64,000 nucleotides of DNA from Actinomadura spongiicola (lineage in GTDB: Bacteria; Actinomycetota; Actinomycetes; Streptosporangiales; Streptosporangiaceae): the NCBI RefSeq assembly GCF_003432485.1, contig NZ_QVNQ01000002.1, forward strand, positions 620,001 through 684,000, written 5' to 3'. The notes beneath the pieces were generated by a model that worked only from the letters and a program-made list of their open reading frames with translations, was not told where the DNA came from and did no database searches. This document shows positions 18,049 through 27,050 of the stretch, one piece after another. The position numbers were made by a program, and so were the translations under genes. How positions within the stretch are numbered: the first letter of the stretch is position 1; every line of letters starts with the position of its first letter.

Positions 18049-18208
18049 GAAGCCAATTCTGACAAATCTGTGGCAGAAAGTCGCCTCCGGCCGTGCCTCG
18101 GGACGGTCCCCGCCCGTAGACTCACGGCGTTGACGCAGGCGCCCACAGGGCGTGAACCCCTGAGATCGACCCTCGCGTACCGACCGCGGACCAAGGAGCA
18201 ACGAAAGC

Positions 18209-19639
<1,431 letters not shown>

Positions 19640-19895
19640 TTTGTTTGCATTTCTCTCCTTCTTCGGCCCTGAAGGGCCTCCATCGTCGAGAAACGCGGGC
19701 GATCGCTGGCATCGCTTCGGCTCGCCTTGCGGCTCGCTGCGCGATCAGGTTCTCGCTTCGCTTGAACCTGCCTTCGGACGCGATCGCGGGTGTTGAGGTT
19801 GCCGCGGGGTTGCGGAGGTGGCTGAGGTAGGCGCGGATGTGGGTGCTGCCGGGCGGGGGTATGGTTCCGCCCGGCAGCCGCTTTATGAGGGAGCC
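19640..19895. repeat. Palindrome-rich extragenic spacer between the two hydrolase genes
   Basis: After a small terminator-like hairpin (GGCCCT/AGGGCC, 19665-19678) the spacer holds CAGGTTC (19746-19752) facing GAACCTG (19764-19770). Outer GATCGC/GCGATC copies lie at 19701-19706 and 19741-19746, and GCGATCGCG near 19780. TCGCTTCGGCTCGC-like words recur. A short related piece (CGCATCGCTTCGCGATC) is at about 26550. It looks like a dispersed extragenic palindromic repeat. Confidence 0.45.
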
Positions 19896-21152
19896 ATGAG
19901 CGATATCGCGGACGTTTCGTTGGCGTATGAGGGTGTCAAGCGGATCGAGTGGGCTGACCGGAGCATGCCCGTACTGCGGCAGATCCGGGAGCGGTTCGCC
20001 GTGGAGCGTCCGCTGGACGGTTTCAAGGTCGCGGCGTGCATGCACGTCACGACCGAGACGGCCGGGCTCATCCGCACGCTTCAGGCGGGCGGGGCGAGTG
20101 TCGCGCTCGCGGCGTCCAATCCGCTCTCCACGCAGGACGACACGGCCGCGGCGCTCGTCCAGGAGTACGGCGCTGAGGTGTTCGCCCGCGCCGGTACCGA
20201 CCGTGAGGGGTACTACGCCCACATTCACCGGGCGTTGGAGACCGGGCCCGACATCGTCCTGGACGACGGGTGCGATCTTGTCAACACCCTGCACATCGAC
20301 CGCAAGGACCTCCTGGACACGGTCAAGGCGGGTTGCGAGCAGACGACGACGGGCGTCATCCGGTTGCACCAGATGGCGCTTGAGGGGGCGTTGCGCTTTC
20401 CGGTGGTCGCGGTGAACGACACCGACACCAAGCACATGTTCGACAACCGCTATGGCACGGGCCAGTCCACGCTGGACGGGATCGTCCGCGCCACGAACAC
20501 GCTGCTGGCGGGAAAGACGGTCGTCATCGCGGGCTTCGGTTACTGCGGCCGTGGTCTCGCCGAACGGGCGCGCGGGCTCGGGGCGCGCGTGGTCATCACC
20601 GAGATCGACCCGGTGAAGGCCCTGGACGCCGCGTTGCAGGGGTTCGCGGTCCGTCCCATGGCGGAGGCGGCCGTGGACGGCGACGTGTTCATCACCGTCA
20701 CGGGCAACCGCGAAGTCGTGAACGCTGAGCACCTCGCCGTCATGAAGGACGGCGCGATCCTCGCGAATTCGGGGCATTTCGATGTCGAGATCGACGTCCG
20801 GGCGTTGGGCGAGATGGCCGTCGAGGTCCATCACGGCGTCCGCCCGCAGGCGGACGAGTACGTCATGGCCGACGGACGCCGTCTCGTGCTGCTCGCCGAG
20901 GGGCGGCTGGTCAATCTGGCGGCGGCGGAGGGGCACCCTGCCGCCGTGATGGACATGTCGTTCGCCGACCAGGCCCTGACGTGCGCGTGGCTGGCGAGCG
21001 CGCACGAGACCCTGGCCCCGGCCGTCCACGACGTTCCGAAGGAGATCGACACGGAGGTGGCGCGGCTGAAGCTGGCGTCGATGTCGATCTCCATCGACCG
21101 GCTCACAGCGGGTCAGGAGGAGTACCTGCACTCCTGGCGGATCGGGTCCTGA
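19896..21152 (+). CDS. Second adenosylhomocysteinase-like enzyme (short archaeal/Thermotoga type)
   Basis: 418 residues from the ATG at 19896, with GAGGGAG close upstream. It keeps the catalytic set: H50, D124, E148, K179 and D183. The NAD loop is GFGYCGRG (213-220). It lacks the internal insertion of the long class, has NRYGTGQS instead of NKYGC, and ends in EEYLHSWRIGS rather than KPDHYRY. These traits match the archaeal/Thermotoga branch, some members of which prefer S-inosylhomocysteine. Its substrate may therefore differ from the neighbour's. Three bases separate it from the next gene. Confidence 0.88.
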   Translation: MSDIADVSLAYEGVKRIEWADRSMPVLRQIRERFAVERPLDGFKVAACMHVTTETAGLIRTLQAGGASVALAASNPLSTQDDTAAALVQEYGAEVFARAGTDREGYYAHIHRALETGPDIVLDDGCDLVNTLHIDRKDLLDTVKAGCEQTTTGVIRLHQMALEGALRFPVVAVNDTDTKHMFDNRYGTGQSTLDGIVRATNTLLAGKTVVIAGFGYCGRGLAERARGLGARVVITEIDPVKALDAALQGFAVRPMAEAAVDGDVFITVTGNREVVNAEHLAVMKDGAILANSGHFDVEIDVRALGEMAVEVHHGVRPQADEYVMADGRRLVLLAEGRLVNLAAAEGHPAAVMDMSFADQALTCAWLASAHETLAPAVHDVPKEIDTEVARLKLASMSISIDRLTAGQEEYLHSWRIGS

Positions 21153-21155
21153 CCC

Positions 21156-21734
21156 GTGCCGTCCGGGACGTATCTGCACGTGGACGGGGGGCTGGAGGAG
21201 CGGTTCCAGTGCGCGCCCGGTCCGGGAGGGTGGCGTTACACGTCCAACCGTCCGGACGGCGTTCGGGTCGATCTGGTCGTGGACGCCCGCTGGCGGCAAA
21301 TCCGCGTCGAGGTGGTCACCCCGTCCTGGTGGGTGCGGGGCGGTGTCACCGGCGCGGAGGTCGCGTGGGTGCGCGCCGCCGGAGAGACCGGCACCGAACA
21401 CGCGGAACGGGCGTCCGGCTTCTTGAGTGACTCGCCTGGATTCCTCGTCGCCGTGGCCCGCTCCCTGGGACTGGACGACGGCGCGCAGACCGATGTTCGG
21501 CTCGTCCGGTTGAGTGGTCCTTCTTTGGCGCCGCTGACCGCCCTGTGGCGTTGGCGCAGGGCTGGAACGTCCACCTATGAGACGGAGACCGAACCGCTGC
21601 CCGTCGCGCAGTACGAGGTCACGGATCTGTCGACGGGTGAGGTCGAGACCGTCCATCTCGCGGGAGACGTCGTCCTGGCGGCTCCCGGCATTGAGTTGGT
21701 CGCCTTGGAGTCCCCGCCGAACCTGTCGGGTTAG
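21156..21734 (+). CDS. Uncharacterised protein following the short AHCY
   Basis: 192 residues, GTG start three bases after the AHCY stop, so probably cotranscribed. No signal peptide or membrane span. The sequence suggests beta-strands: RPDGVRVDLVVDARWRQIRV, PSWWVRGGV, a Trp/Arg-rich centre (TALWRWRRAG) and YEVTDLSTGEVETVHLAGDV. I do not recognise the family. Its last codons lie inside a terminator hairpin, and its 3' end is partly copied downstream. Confidence 0.6.
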   Translation: MPSGTYLHVDGGLEERFQCAPGPGGWRYTSNRPDGVRVDLVVDARWRQIRVEVVTPSWWVRGGVTGAEVAWVRAAGETGTEHAERASGFLSDSPGFLVAVARSLGLDDGAQTDVRLVRLSGPSLAPLTALWRWRRAGTSTYETETEPLPVAQYEVTDLSTGEVETVHLAGDVVLAAPGIELVALESPPNLSG

Positions 21735-21748
21735 CAGGTCGGCGGGGA
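21711..21748. terminator. Hairpin at end of the 21156 gene
   Basis: Arm 21712-21725 (CCCCGCCGAACCTG) pairs with 21735-21747 (CAGGTCGGCGGGG), with one bulged A and an outer T-A pair. The stop codon of the gene lies in the loop. It can serve both strands. Confidence 0.6.
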
Positions 21749-21865
21749 TTCGCGGTCGGTGGCGGGTGGTAGTGAACGCCACCACGACGGGGTGGGCCTG
21801 CGACGGGTGAGGTCGTGATCGTGCACTTCGCGGGGAGCGGTTTTGGCCGGACTAGTCGGTCGCCT

Positions 21866-21912
21866 GGAGTCCCCACCGAGACTGCCGGGACGGCCACCCC
21901 GGTGGGGACTCC
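21866..21912. terminator. 13-bp perfect-stem hairpin at end of the minus-strand oxygenase-like gene
   Basis: GGAGTCCCCACCG (21866-21878) and CGGTGGGGACTCC (21900-21912) pair perfectly around a 21-base loop, seven bases past the minus-gene stop at 21919. It is the counterpart of the hairpin in the first copy of the duplicated block. Confidence 0.65.
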
Positions 21913-21918
21913 CGGTGG

Positions 21919-22548
21919 TCAGCGGCGGGCCGCGGCGAACGCCACCACGACGTGCTGGCCCTGGGCGACGGGGACGACCGATGATGTGAGCCAGCCGGGG
22001 ACGGCGACGTGCGTGCCGGGTACCGGCCGGACCATCAGATGGCGTCCCCACGGCCGTCCGGGCAGGGGTGTCAGCGGGGACCCGGTCCGCGGGTCGGCGA
22101 AGGTGAGGGCGCCCGCCTCCGTGTGCGCCGGGGCCGGACCGGCGCCCAGCACCCACCACGCGACCATGTCGGCGGGATGCCCGGTGGCGGGCAGGGCGTA
22201 GCCGTGCCGCCAGATCTGCACGTCGATGTCGATGTGGTCGATCGTGGGCGCGACATCCGGGTCCAGGGTGGCGGCCAGGTGCTCGAACGAGACCCGGAAG
22301 TGCGCTGTCGCGGCCTCCAGGTCGGTGATGACGTCGCCGGGTGACACGGTTCGCAGCGGGGGGCCCTCGGCGCCGATGTCGGCGACGGACGGGGACAGCA
22401 GCCCGGCCGGGTCGAGGGTGGCGAAGGCGACGGGCGTTCCCCAGTGCTGCCGCACGGCCGGGCAGGCGTTGCCGCAGCTTCGCCGGGCACGGCTGGAGGA
22501 GGGGACCGGTGCGGGGGCCGGGGCTGGGGCGGGGGTGGTGAGCGTCAT
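21919..22548 (-). CDS. Oxygenase-fold companion protein with degenerate metal site
   Basis: 209 residues, ATG at 22548 overlapping the upstream stop (ATGA). After a Pro/Ala and Ser/Arg-rich start with C25-GNA-C29, the C-terminal half follows the same order as the neighbour: HGYALPATGHPADM, GALTFADPR (147-154) and PVPGTHVAVPGWLTSSVVPV (176-194). In the neighbour PGWQAH supplies a His; here the position is Ser. It looks like a paralogue of the 2-oxoglutarate/Fe(II) oxygenase next door that has lost at least one metal ligand. It may be a structural partner. Family otherwise unknown to me. Confidence 0.6.
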   Translation of the reverse strand: MTLTTPAPAPAPAPVPSSSRARRSCGNACPAVRQHWGTPVAFATLDPAGLLSPSVADIGAEGPPLRTVSPGDVITDLEAATAHFRVSFEHLAATLDPDVAPTIDHIDIDVQIWRHGYALPATGHPADMVAWWVLGAGPAPAHTEAGALTFADPRTGSPLTPLPGRPWGRHLMVRPVPGTHVAVPGWLTSSVVPVAQGQHVVVAFAAARR

Positions 22549-23234
22549 GACGTCCGGCTCCAGTGTCCGTGGTAGGTGATGTTCCAGGCGATCGCGATCC
22601 GCAGCCGGGAGTCGGCGGCGGTCGCCTTGATCCAGTGGGCCTGCCAGCCCGGGAAGGCGATCATCCGGCCGGGCACCGGGGAGAAGCGGACCGCTCCAGC
22701 CGAGGTGGCCCGGTCCAGGGCGGCCGGACGCGGATCCAGCAGATACAGGTGACCCGCGTCGGTGTCGCCGTCGGAGTCCGCGGCGATGGAGAGCAGCCCC
22801 GACCAGGCGGAGTCGTGGCGGGTGTGCGGGCGGGGGAACTCTCCCGGGCGGCAGACCACCGCCCACGCCTCCGTGTGGACGTCCCGGTCGTCGATCTCGT
22901 CGGCGGTCTCGCCGAGCACCGCGCGGGCCAGCGCGTCTCCGGCCATGCCGATCTGCTCCCTCAGCCAGTCGACCGAGGGGTGGTCCCAGGCCAGCAGGGT
23001 CTGGGACGACCTGATCACGGTGGCGCGGCCGGAGTCCGCGGCCCGCCGGTCGGCCTCGTCCGCGGCGAGCACGAGCTTCCGCAGCCGCGGAAGATGGTCG
23101 GCGGCGCCGCTGCAGTCGGCCTGATATACGGGTGTTCGCCACATTTCCAGGACGAGGCGTTCCGCCGGGGACGTGACGTCGGTGTCGGCCGGGCCGACCG
23201 TGTCATCGGTGGTGCTGGTCTGGGTGTTGGTCAC
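22545..23234 (-). CDS. Putative 2-oxoglutarate/Fe(II)-dependent oxygenase (TIGR02466-like)
   Basis: 229 residues from the GTG at 23234, preceded by AGAAGGAG; the frame is open to 23342. Family-like core: RPGEFPRPHTRHDSAWSGLL (130-148), GHLYLLDPRP, GRMIAFPGWQAHWI (H200) and R210/R212 before IAIAWNITY. Candidate metal ligands are H137 or H140, D141 and H200; R210 or R212 would bind 2-oxoglutarate. The spacing of the first ligands is not the classic HxD, so assignment is tentative. Substrate unknown. Coupled to the 21919 gene and followed upstream by bacterioferritin in the same orientation. Confidence 0.68.
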   Translation of the reverse strand: MTNTQTSTTDDTVGPADTDVTSPAERLVLEMWRTPVYQADCSGAADHLPRLRKLVLAADEADRRAADSGRATVIRSSQTLLAWDHPSVDWLREQIGMAGDALARAVLGETADEIDDRDVHTEAWAVVCRPGEFPRPHTRHDSAWSGLLSIAADSDGDTDAGHLYLLDPRPAALDRATSAGAVRFSPVPGRMIAFPGWQAHWIKATAADSRLRIAIAWNITYHGHWSRTS

Positions 23235-23420
23235 GAGCGCGCTCCTTCTCCGTGGGTCTCTGCCGCCGGACTCGGCGTCCGGCGCTCGGGCGGCCGGGGA
23301 TGTGCTCCGCCCCCTGTCCGAAGGGCTGCGACAGCCCCCCATGCGTCGCGCTGTGCCGCAGGCCCGGTCGGGTGGGTCCGGGGAAGCGCGGCCCCCGGAC
23401 CCACCGGTCGGGGCGGGGGG

Positions 23421-23918
23421 TTACACGGGCTCGGTGAAGTCCTCACCGGGCGCGTCGGTGAGACGTTGCAGGTAGTTGTGCTCGCCGAGGGAGTCGACGA
23501 GGCTGAGTTCGGTTTCCAGGTAGTCGACGTGCTCTTCCTCTTCCGCGAGGATCTCCTCGAAGATCCGCGCGGAGGTGATGTCACCGCGCGAGCGCATCAG
23601 CTCGATGCCGGGCCGCAGCCGGGCCACGGTCTCCATCTCCAGGGCGAGGTCCGCCCGGAGCTGCTCGGGCACGTTCTGCCCGATGCGCAGGGCGTTGAGT
23701 TTCTGATAGTTCGGCATTCCCTCCAGGAAAAGGATCCGTTCGGTGAGCCGCTCGGCGTGCTTCATCTCGTCGAAGGATTCCGAGCGGGTGTGCTTGGCGA
23801 GCCGCACATAGCCCCAGTCCTGCTGCATCTTGGCGTGCAGGAAGAACTGGTTGATCGCCGTCAGTTCCGCGGTGAGCTGCTCGTTGAGCAGCCCGATGAT
23901 CTCTCTGTCTCCGTCCAT
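23421..23918 (-). CDS. bfr: Bacterioferritin
   Basis: 165 residues from the ATG at 23918. Four-helix iron-storage protein forming 24-mer cages. Ferroxidase ligands E18, E51 and H54 and the haem-ligand M52 (FDEMKHAERLTERILFLEG) are in their usual positions; the C-terminal helix has EEEEHVDYLETEL. It oxidises and stores iron in the cytosol. Its gene is followed 186 bases on by the oxygenase-like pair in the same direction. The iron boxes about 307 bases upstream suggest iron-dependent control. Confidence 0.95.
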   Translation of the reverse strand: MDGDREIIGLLNEQLTAELTAINQFFLHAKMQQDWGYVRLAKHTRSESFDEMKHAERLTERILFLEGMPNYQKLNALRIGQNVPEQLRADLALEMETVARLRPGIELMRSRGDITSARIFEEILAEEEEHVDYLETELSLVDSLGEHNYLQRLTDAPGEDFTEPV

Positions 23919-24436
23919 GCGCACATGCTGACATCCCCGGCACGGCCCGGACAGATTAGAAAATTCGAGTTGAACATGCCTCTCGGGGCGAACCTGCGCC
24001 CGGTGCTGCGGCGACGCCCCGCCGGGCACTCCTCCGGTGGGGACGAGATCGGTGCCGACCGAGATTCCCAATGAATGGATCTCGTGCCATTGTAAAGTCG
24101 CTGTAGGGAGCATGTGCGCAGGTCAGCGCTTCTACTTCCGGACGCCTCTTGATCGATAAGTAAACGCGTCTTCGGCGTAGAAGGTCCTTCGGTCTGTAAT
24201 TGAAGGCGCATCTCAGGCAATTGTTAAGGCTAGCCTCTCCTAATTAAGGATAGGCTAGCCTAATGTACGTGAAATGTGCTGGGGTCGATCGAGCGTGCCG
24301 GGTGCGCATCCAGGGCGCTCATCATGATCGCAATTTTTATGATCGAATACTTGACTTCTCGGCGATCAGTGGTGGCCCGAGCGTCCGATGGGAAGAAGGA
24401 AAGCCGTCGCCGCCGGAGTCGTCGGTCCGCGGGGCG
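23919..24436. other. 518-bp AT-richer gap upstream of bfr
   Basis: No convincing gene. A plus-strand ATG at 24263 opens 138 codons, but they run antisense through the RDD gene and lack coding character. The stretch 23950-24370 is visibly richer in A and T than its surroundings. It carries the two iron boxes and candidate minus-strand -10 words (TCTAAT read leftward at about 23955; TACAAT at about 24090). Confidence 0.5.
24225..24263. promoter_or_regulatory. Two abutting iron boxes (IdeR/DmdR type)
   Basis: TAAGGATAGGCTAGCCTAA (24245-24263) matches 16 of 19 positions of the IdeR consensus TTAGGTTAGGCTAACCTAA as I know it. TAAGGCTAGCCTCTCCTAA (24225-24243) matches 14 of 19. They are one base apart. 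Paired boxes upstream of bacterioferritin are known to let Fe-IdeR activate transcription in mycobacteria. Here the distance to bfr is about 307 bases, which is long, so a lost divergent gene is an alternative. Confidence 0.7.
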
Positions 24437-25441
24437 TCAGTGGGCGGGCGGATAGGGGCCCTGGGCGGGCGGAGGAGGCGAGTTCAGCACTTGCCGATAC
24501 GGCCCGGCGCCATAGTTGGGCGGCGGCAGGAACTGCGGGCGTCCCGGCGCGGCGGGGCTGAACGGAGGCGGCGGCGGAGGGCCCTGGCGAGGCGGCCCGG
24601 ACGGCGCGGGCCCGGCCATCGCCATCGCCGGAGCCGGGGCCGCGTCCGGCGCCCAGGACGTCCGGCCGAGGCGCTGTAGACGGCGGGCGCGGCGCTGGGC
24701 GAGCCGCCACTCCTCGCGGTGGCGGCGCTCGGCGAGGACCGCCGACAGCAGGATCTCCGGCCGCAGACCCGGCGGCGGAGGCGGGCTCACCACCGCGACG
24801 ACCTGCGACGCGATCCGCTGCCCGAGCGAGTCACGGACCTCAGGCAGCAGCTCCCAGAAACGCGACAGGTACTGCCGGGCCGTCATCGCCAGCTCGTCCG
24901 ACAGCATCGACAGCTCCAACGAACGCGCCCACCAGGCGAGCTGCGGCGGCATCACGGCGACGGGACCGTGGAACGCCGACGCCGGAACCCGCTCCTGGAT
25001 GACGATCGTCCCGGCGAACAGGTCGCCGAGCCGCTTGCCGCGCCGGTTGCAGAACGAGGTGATCAACGCGGGGGAGCCGTAGAACGTCCAGAACTCGATG
25101 AAGCCCGCCAGCGCCCGCACCAGCGCCTGCCGGAACCTGACGGGCCCGCCGTCGTCGGCGACGACCCGCAGCCCAAGGGCCATCTTGCCGAGCGTCCGTC
25201 CCCGCGTCAGCGTCTCCATCACGCACGGATACCCGACCAGGACGGTGACGACGGCGAGCAGCGACAACCCGATCGTCCACGCCTCGTCGGCGACGAGCGA
25301 CGTCATCGCCGTGAAGTAGATCGCGATGTTGAGCAGCACCATCTGGAGGAGCAGGTCGAGAAGGATGGCGCAGCCACGGCTGGCCAGGCGCGCGACCCTG
25401 ATGTCGAGCGCGACGGCCTCGCCGGTGACGAGTTCGGCCAT
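24437..25441 (-). CDS. RDD family membrane protein
   Basis: 334 residues. I chose the ATG at 25441, eight bases after GGAGG, over the TTG at 25456. The RDD domain occupies about 8-160: the RVARLASRGCAILLDLLLQM helix, a second span near 45-70, the RGRTLGKMALGLRVV motif, and a third helix with FWTFYGSP. The long C-terminal part is soluble, ending in a Pro/Gly-rich tail. Function unknown; some RDD proteins act in sodium/proton exchange. Divergent from the SpoIIM gene, as in other actinobacteria. Confidence 0.88.
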   Translation of the reverse strand: MAELVTGEAVALDIRVARLASRGCAILLDLLLQMVLLNIAIYFTAMTSLVADEAWTIGLSLLAVVTVLVGYPCVMETLTRGRTLGKMALGLRVVADDGGPVRFRQALVRALAGFIEFWTFYGSPALITSFCNRRGKRLGDLFAGTIVIQERVPASAFHGPVAVMPPQLAWWARSLELSMLSDELAMTARQYLSRFWELLPEVRDSLGQRIASQVVAVVSPPPPPGLRPEILLSAVLAERRHREEWRLAQRRARRLQRLGRTSWAPDAAPAPAMAMAGPAPSGPPRQGPPPPPPFSPAAPGRPQFLPPPNYGAGPYRQVLNSPPPPAQGPYPPAH

Positions 25442-25514
25442 TGCCTGATCCTCCAAGCGGTCGGGTGCCGTCCATTTTGCCGGTTCGGCGGGCCGAGGCG
25501 TTAGTCTCCCTCGG

Positions 25515-26510
25515 GTGGACGTCGACGCCTATGTGGCCGCGCACAACGCCGACTGGCAGCGCCTTGAGTGGCTCATCAACCGCGGCCGCAGGCTGACCGG
25601 TGCGGAAGCCGACGAACTGGTCGAGTTGTATCAGCGGACGGCGACACATCTGTCGGTCGTCCGGTCCAGCTCACCCGACCCCCAGTTGGTCGGTCGGCTG
25701 TCGTCGCTCGTGGCACGCGCCAGAGCGAAGGTGGCCGGTGCGCAGGCGCCCCTGTGGCGGGACGTCACCCGCTTCGCGACCGTGTCGTTCCCGGCGGCCG
25801 CGTACCGGATGAGATGGTGGTGGCTCGGCAGCGCCGTCCTCGGCAACCTGCTGGCGGTCGCCCTGGCGATCTGGGTCGTGCAGAGCCCCGAGGTGCAGGC
25901 GAGCATCGCCCCGCCGGACGAGATCCGCGAACTCGTCGAACGCGACTTCGCGAACTACTACACCGAGCACTCGGCGTCGTCGTTCGCGTTCCAGGTGTGG
26001 GTGAACAACGCCTGGGTGTCGGCGGTCGCGCTGATGTTCGGCATCATGCTCGGCATCCCCACCGTGTACGTGCTGCTGCTCAACCAGGTCAACCTCGGCC
26101 TGATCGGCGGGCTGATGTTCGCCTACGGCAAGGGCGACGTGTTCTTCGGGCTGATCCTGCCGCACGGCCTGCTGGAACTCACCGCCGTCTACCTGGCGTG
26201 CGCGGGCGGCCTCAAACTCGGCTGGACGATCATCGACCCCGGTCGGCGCCGCCGCGGTCAGGCGCTCGCCGAGGAGGGACGCGCCGCCGTCAGCATCGCC
26301 ATCGGCCTCATCGCCGTCCTGCTGGTGTCGGGTCTCATCGAGGGCTTCGTCACCGGCTGGGTGCACACCACCTGGCTGCGCATCGGCATCGGCGTCGTCG
26401 CCGAGGTCGCGTTCCTCGCCTACGTGATCGTCCTCGGCCGCCGCGCCACCCGCCGCGGCGAGACCGGCGACGCCGACCTCCGCCCCGACCTCGCCCCGGT
26501 CTCCGGCTGA
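25515..26510 (+). CDS. Stage II sporulation protein M (SpoIIM/DUF95) family membrane protein
   Basis: 331 residues, GTG start. A cytoplasmic helical N-terminus (about 1-95) is followed by five or six spans. The family motif region NNAWVSAVALMFGIMLGIPT ... GLILPHGLLELTAVYLA is clear. In Bacillus SpoIIM helps engulfment; in actinobacteria the family sits with DUF58/MoxR genes and its role is not known. It shares a 73-bp divergent promoter region with the RDD gene. Confidence 0.88.
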   Translation: MDVDAYVAAHNADWQRLEWLINRGRRLTGAEADELVELYQRTATHLSVVRSSSPDPQLVGRLSSLVARARAKVAGAQAPLWRDVTRFATVSFPAAAYRMRWWWLGSAVLGNLLAVALAIWVVQSPEVQASIAPPDEIRELVERDFANYYTEHSASSFAFQVWVNNAWVSAVALMFGIMLGIPTVYVLLLNQVNLGLIGGLMFAYGKGDVFFGLILPHGLLELTAVYLACAGGLKLGWTIIDPGRRRRGQALAEEGRAAVSIAIGLIAVLLVSGLIEGFVTGWVHTTWLRIGIGVVAEVAFLAYVIVLGRRATRRGETGDADLRPDLAPVSG

Positions 26511-26628
26511 ATTCATCGAATTCCGGTCAGGGCCGCGATTGTGCGAGCGCCGCATCGCTTCGCGATCTGGTCGAGGAGGCCAACGCGCACAGCGGGTCAT
26601 CTGGCCCCGGAGGTAACGCGCTCGTGCC

Positions 26629-27050
26629 GTGACCAGGCTCGGGACGCGCTGGGCCCTCGTCGCCGCGTCCCTGGTCGGCGCGGCTGCTCCTGCTGTCCGG
26701 GGCGGTGCGCCGGGCGACGGCTGCGCCACCGGAGCGCTGCCGGGCATGCTCGTCACCAGCCTTGGCTGCGGGCTGCGCCTGCCCGCACTGGCGGTCGCCG
26801 CCGTCACGGGCACCACCGGGGAGGACGCCGGGATCGGCTCGGCCGTGTTCACACGTCCGTCCAGCGGATCGGCGGCGCGTTAGGGGTGGCGATCGTCGGG
26901 CTCGCCGCCCGCCGCCGCGACGCCCTGACCGGCTCGACGGACCCGTTGCGCACCGCGACGGAGGGCTACTCCCCGGCCCTCGTCGTCGCGACACCCTCTT
27001 CCTGGGCGCGGTGCTCATCGCGCCCGTCCTGCCGGAGGCTACAGGCGGCC
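26629..27050 (+). pseudogene. Decayed C-terminal piece of a DHA2-type MFS drug transporter
   Basis: In three frames in turn one reads TRLGTRWALVAASL, LPGMLVTSLGCGLRLPALAV and TGEDAGIGSAVF, then QRIGGALGVAIVGLAARR and EGYSPALVVA, then LFLGAVLIAPVLPE. This is the usual last third of an EmrB/QacA-type permease. Both frame breaks coincide with an ACAC word (26851-26854 and 26991-26994); removing one AC from each restores the frame. No N-terminal part or intact start is present. It overlaps the end of the DUF58 gene by about 12 bases. Confidence 0.75.

Larger units (their letters stand above)
21640..21960. repeat. Diverged tandem duplication of a convergent gene-end junction
   Basis: The block from about 21640 to 21795 (end of the 21156 gene, hairpin, GAACGCCACCACGACG) is matched in the same order by about 21805 to 21955. 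Shared words are CGACGGGTGAGGTCG, then CCTTGGAGTCCCCGCCG versus CCTGGAGTCCCCACCG, then GAACGCCACCACGACG. The second copy now ends in the live 3' end of the minus-strand gene (GCCACCACGACG, 21941-21952). Each copy keeps a hairpin although the stems differ in sequence. Confidence 0.6.

Noticed and set aside
18049..18208. Possible SAH riboswitch upstream of ahcY
   Set aside because: I could not place the conserved pairing and loop elements; the leader shows only an ordinary AGGAG ribosome site. A covariance-model search would decide.
21847..21860. CCGGACTAGTCGG, similar to part of the GlcNAc operators
   Set aside because: Only one half-arm matches, and it lies inside the duplicated gene-end block, so chance is likely.
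22563..24074. 503-codon plus-strand frame over the oxygenase pair and bfr
   Set aside because: The minus strand encodes an unmistakable bacterioferritin and coupled genes with ribosome sites; the plus frame is an artefact of low AT content.
24263..24679. 138-codon plus-strand frame whose ATG lies at the end of the iron box
   Set aside because: Most of it is antisense to the RDD gene tail and the unique first part lacks coding bias. Kept only as a hint that a gene may once have been here.
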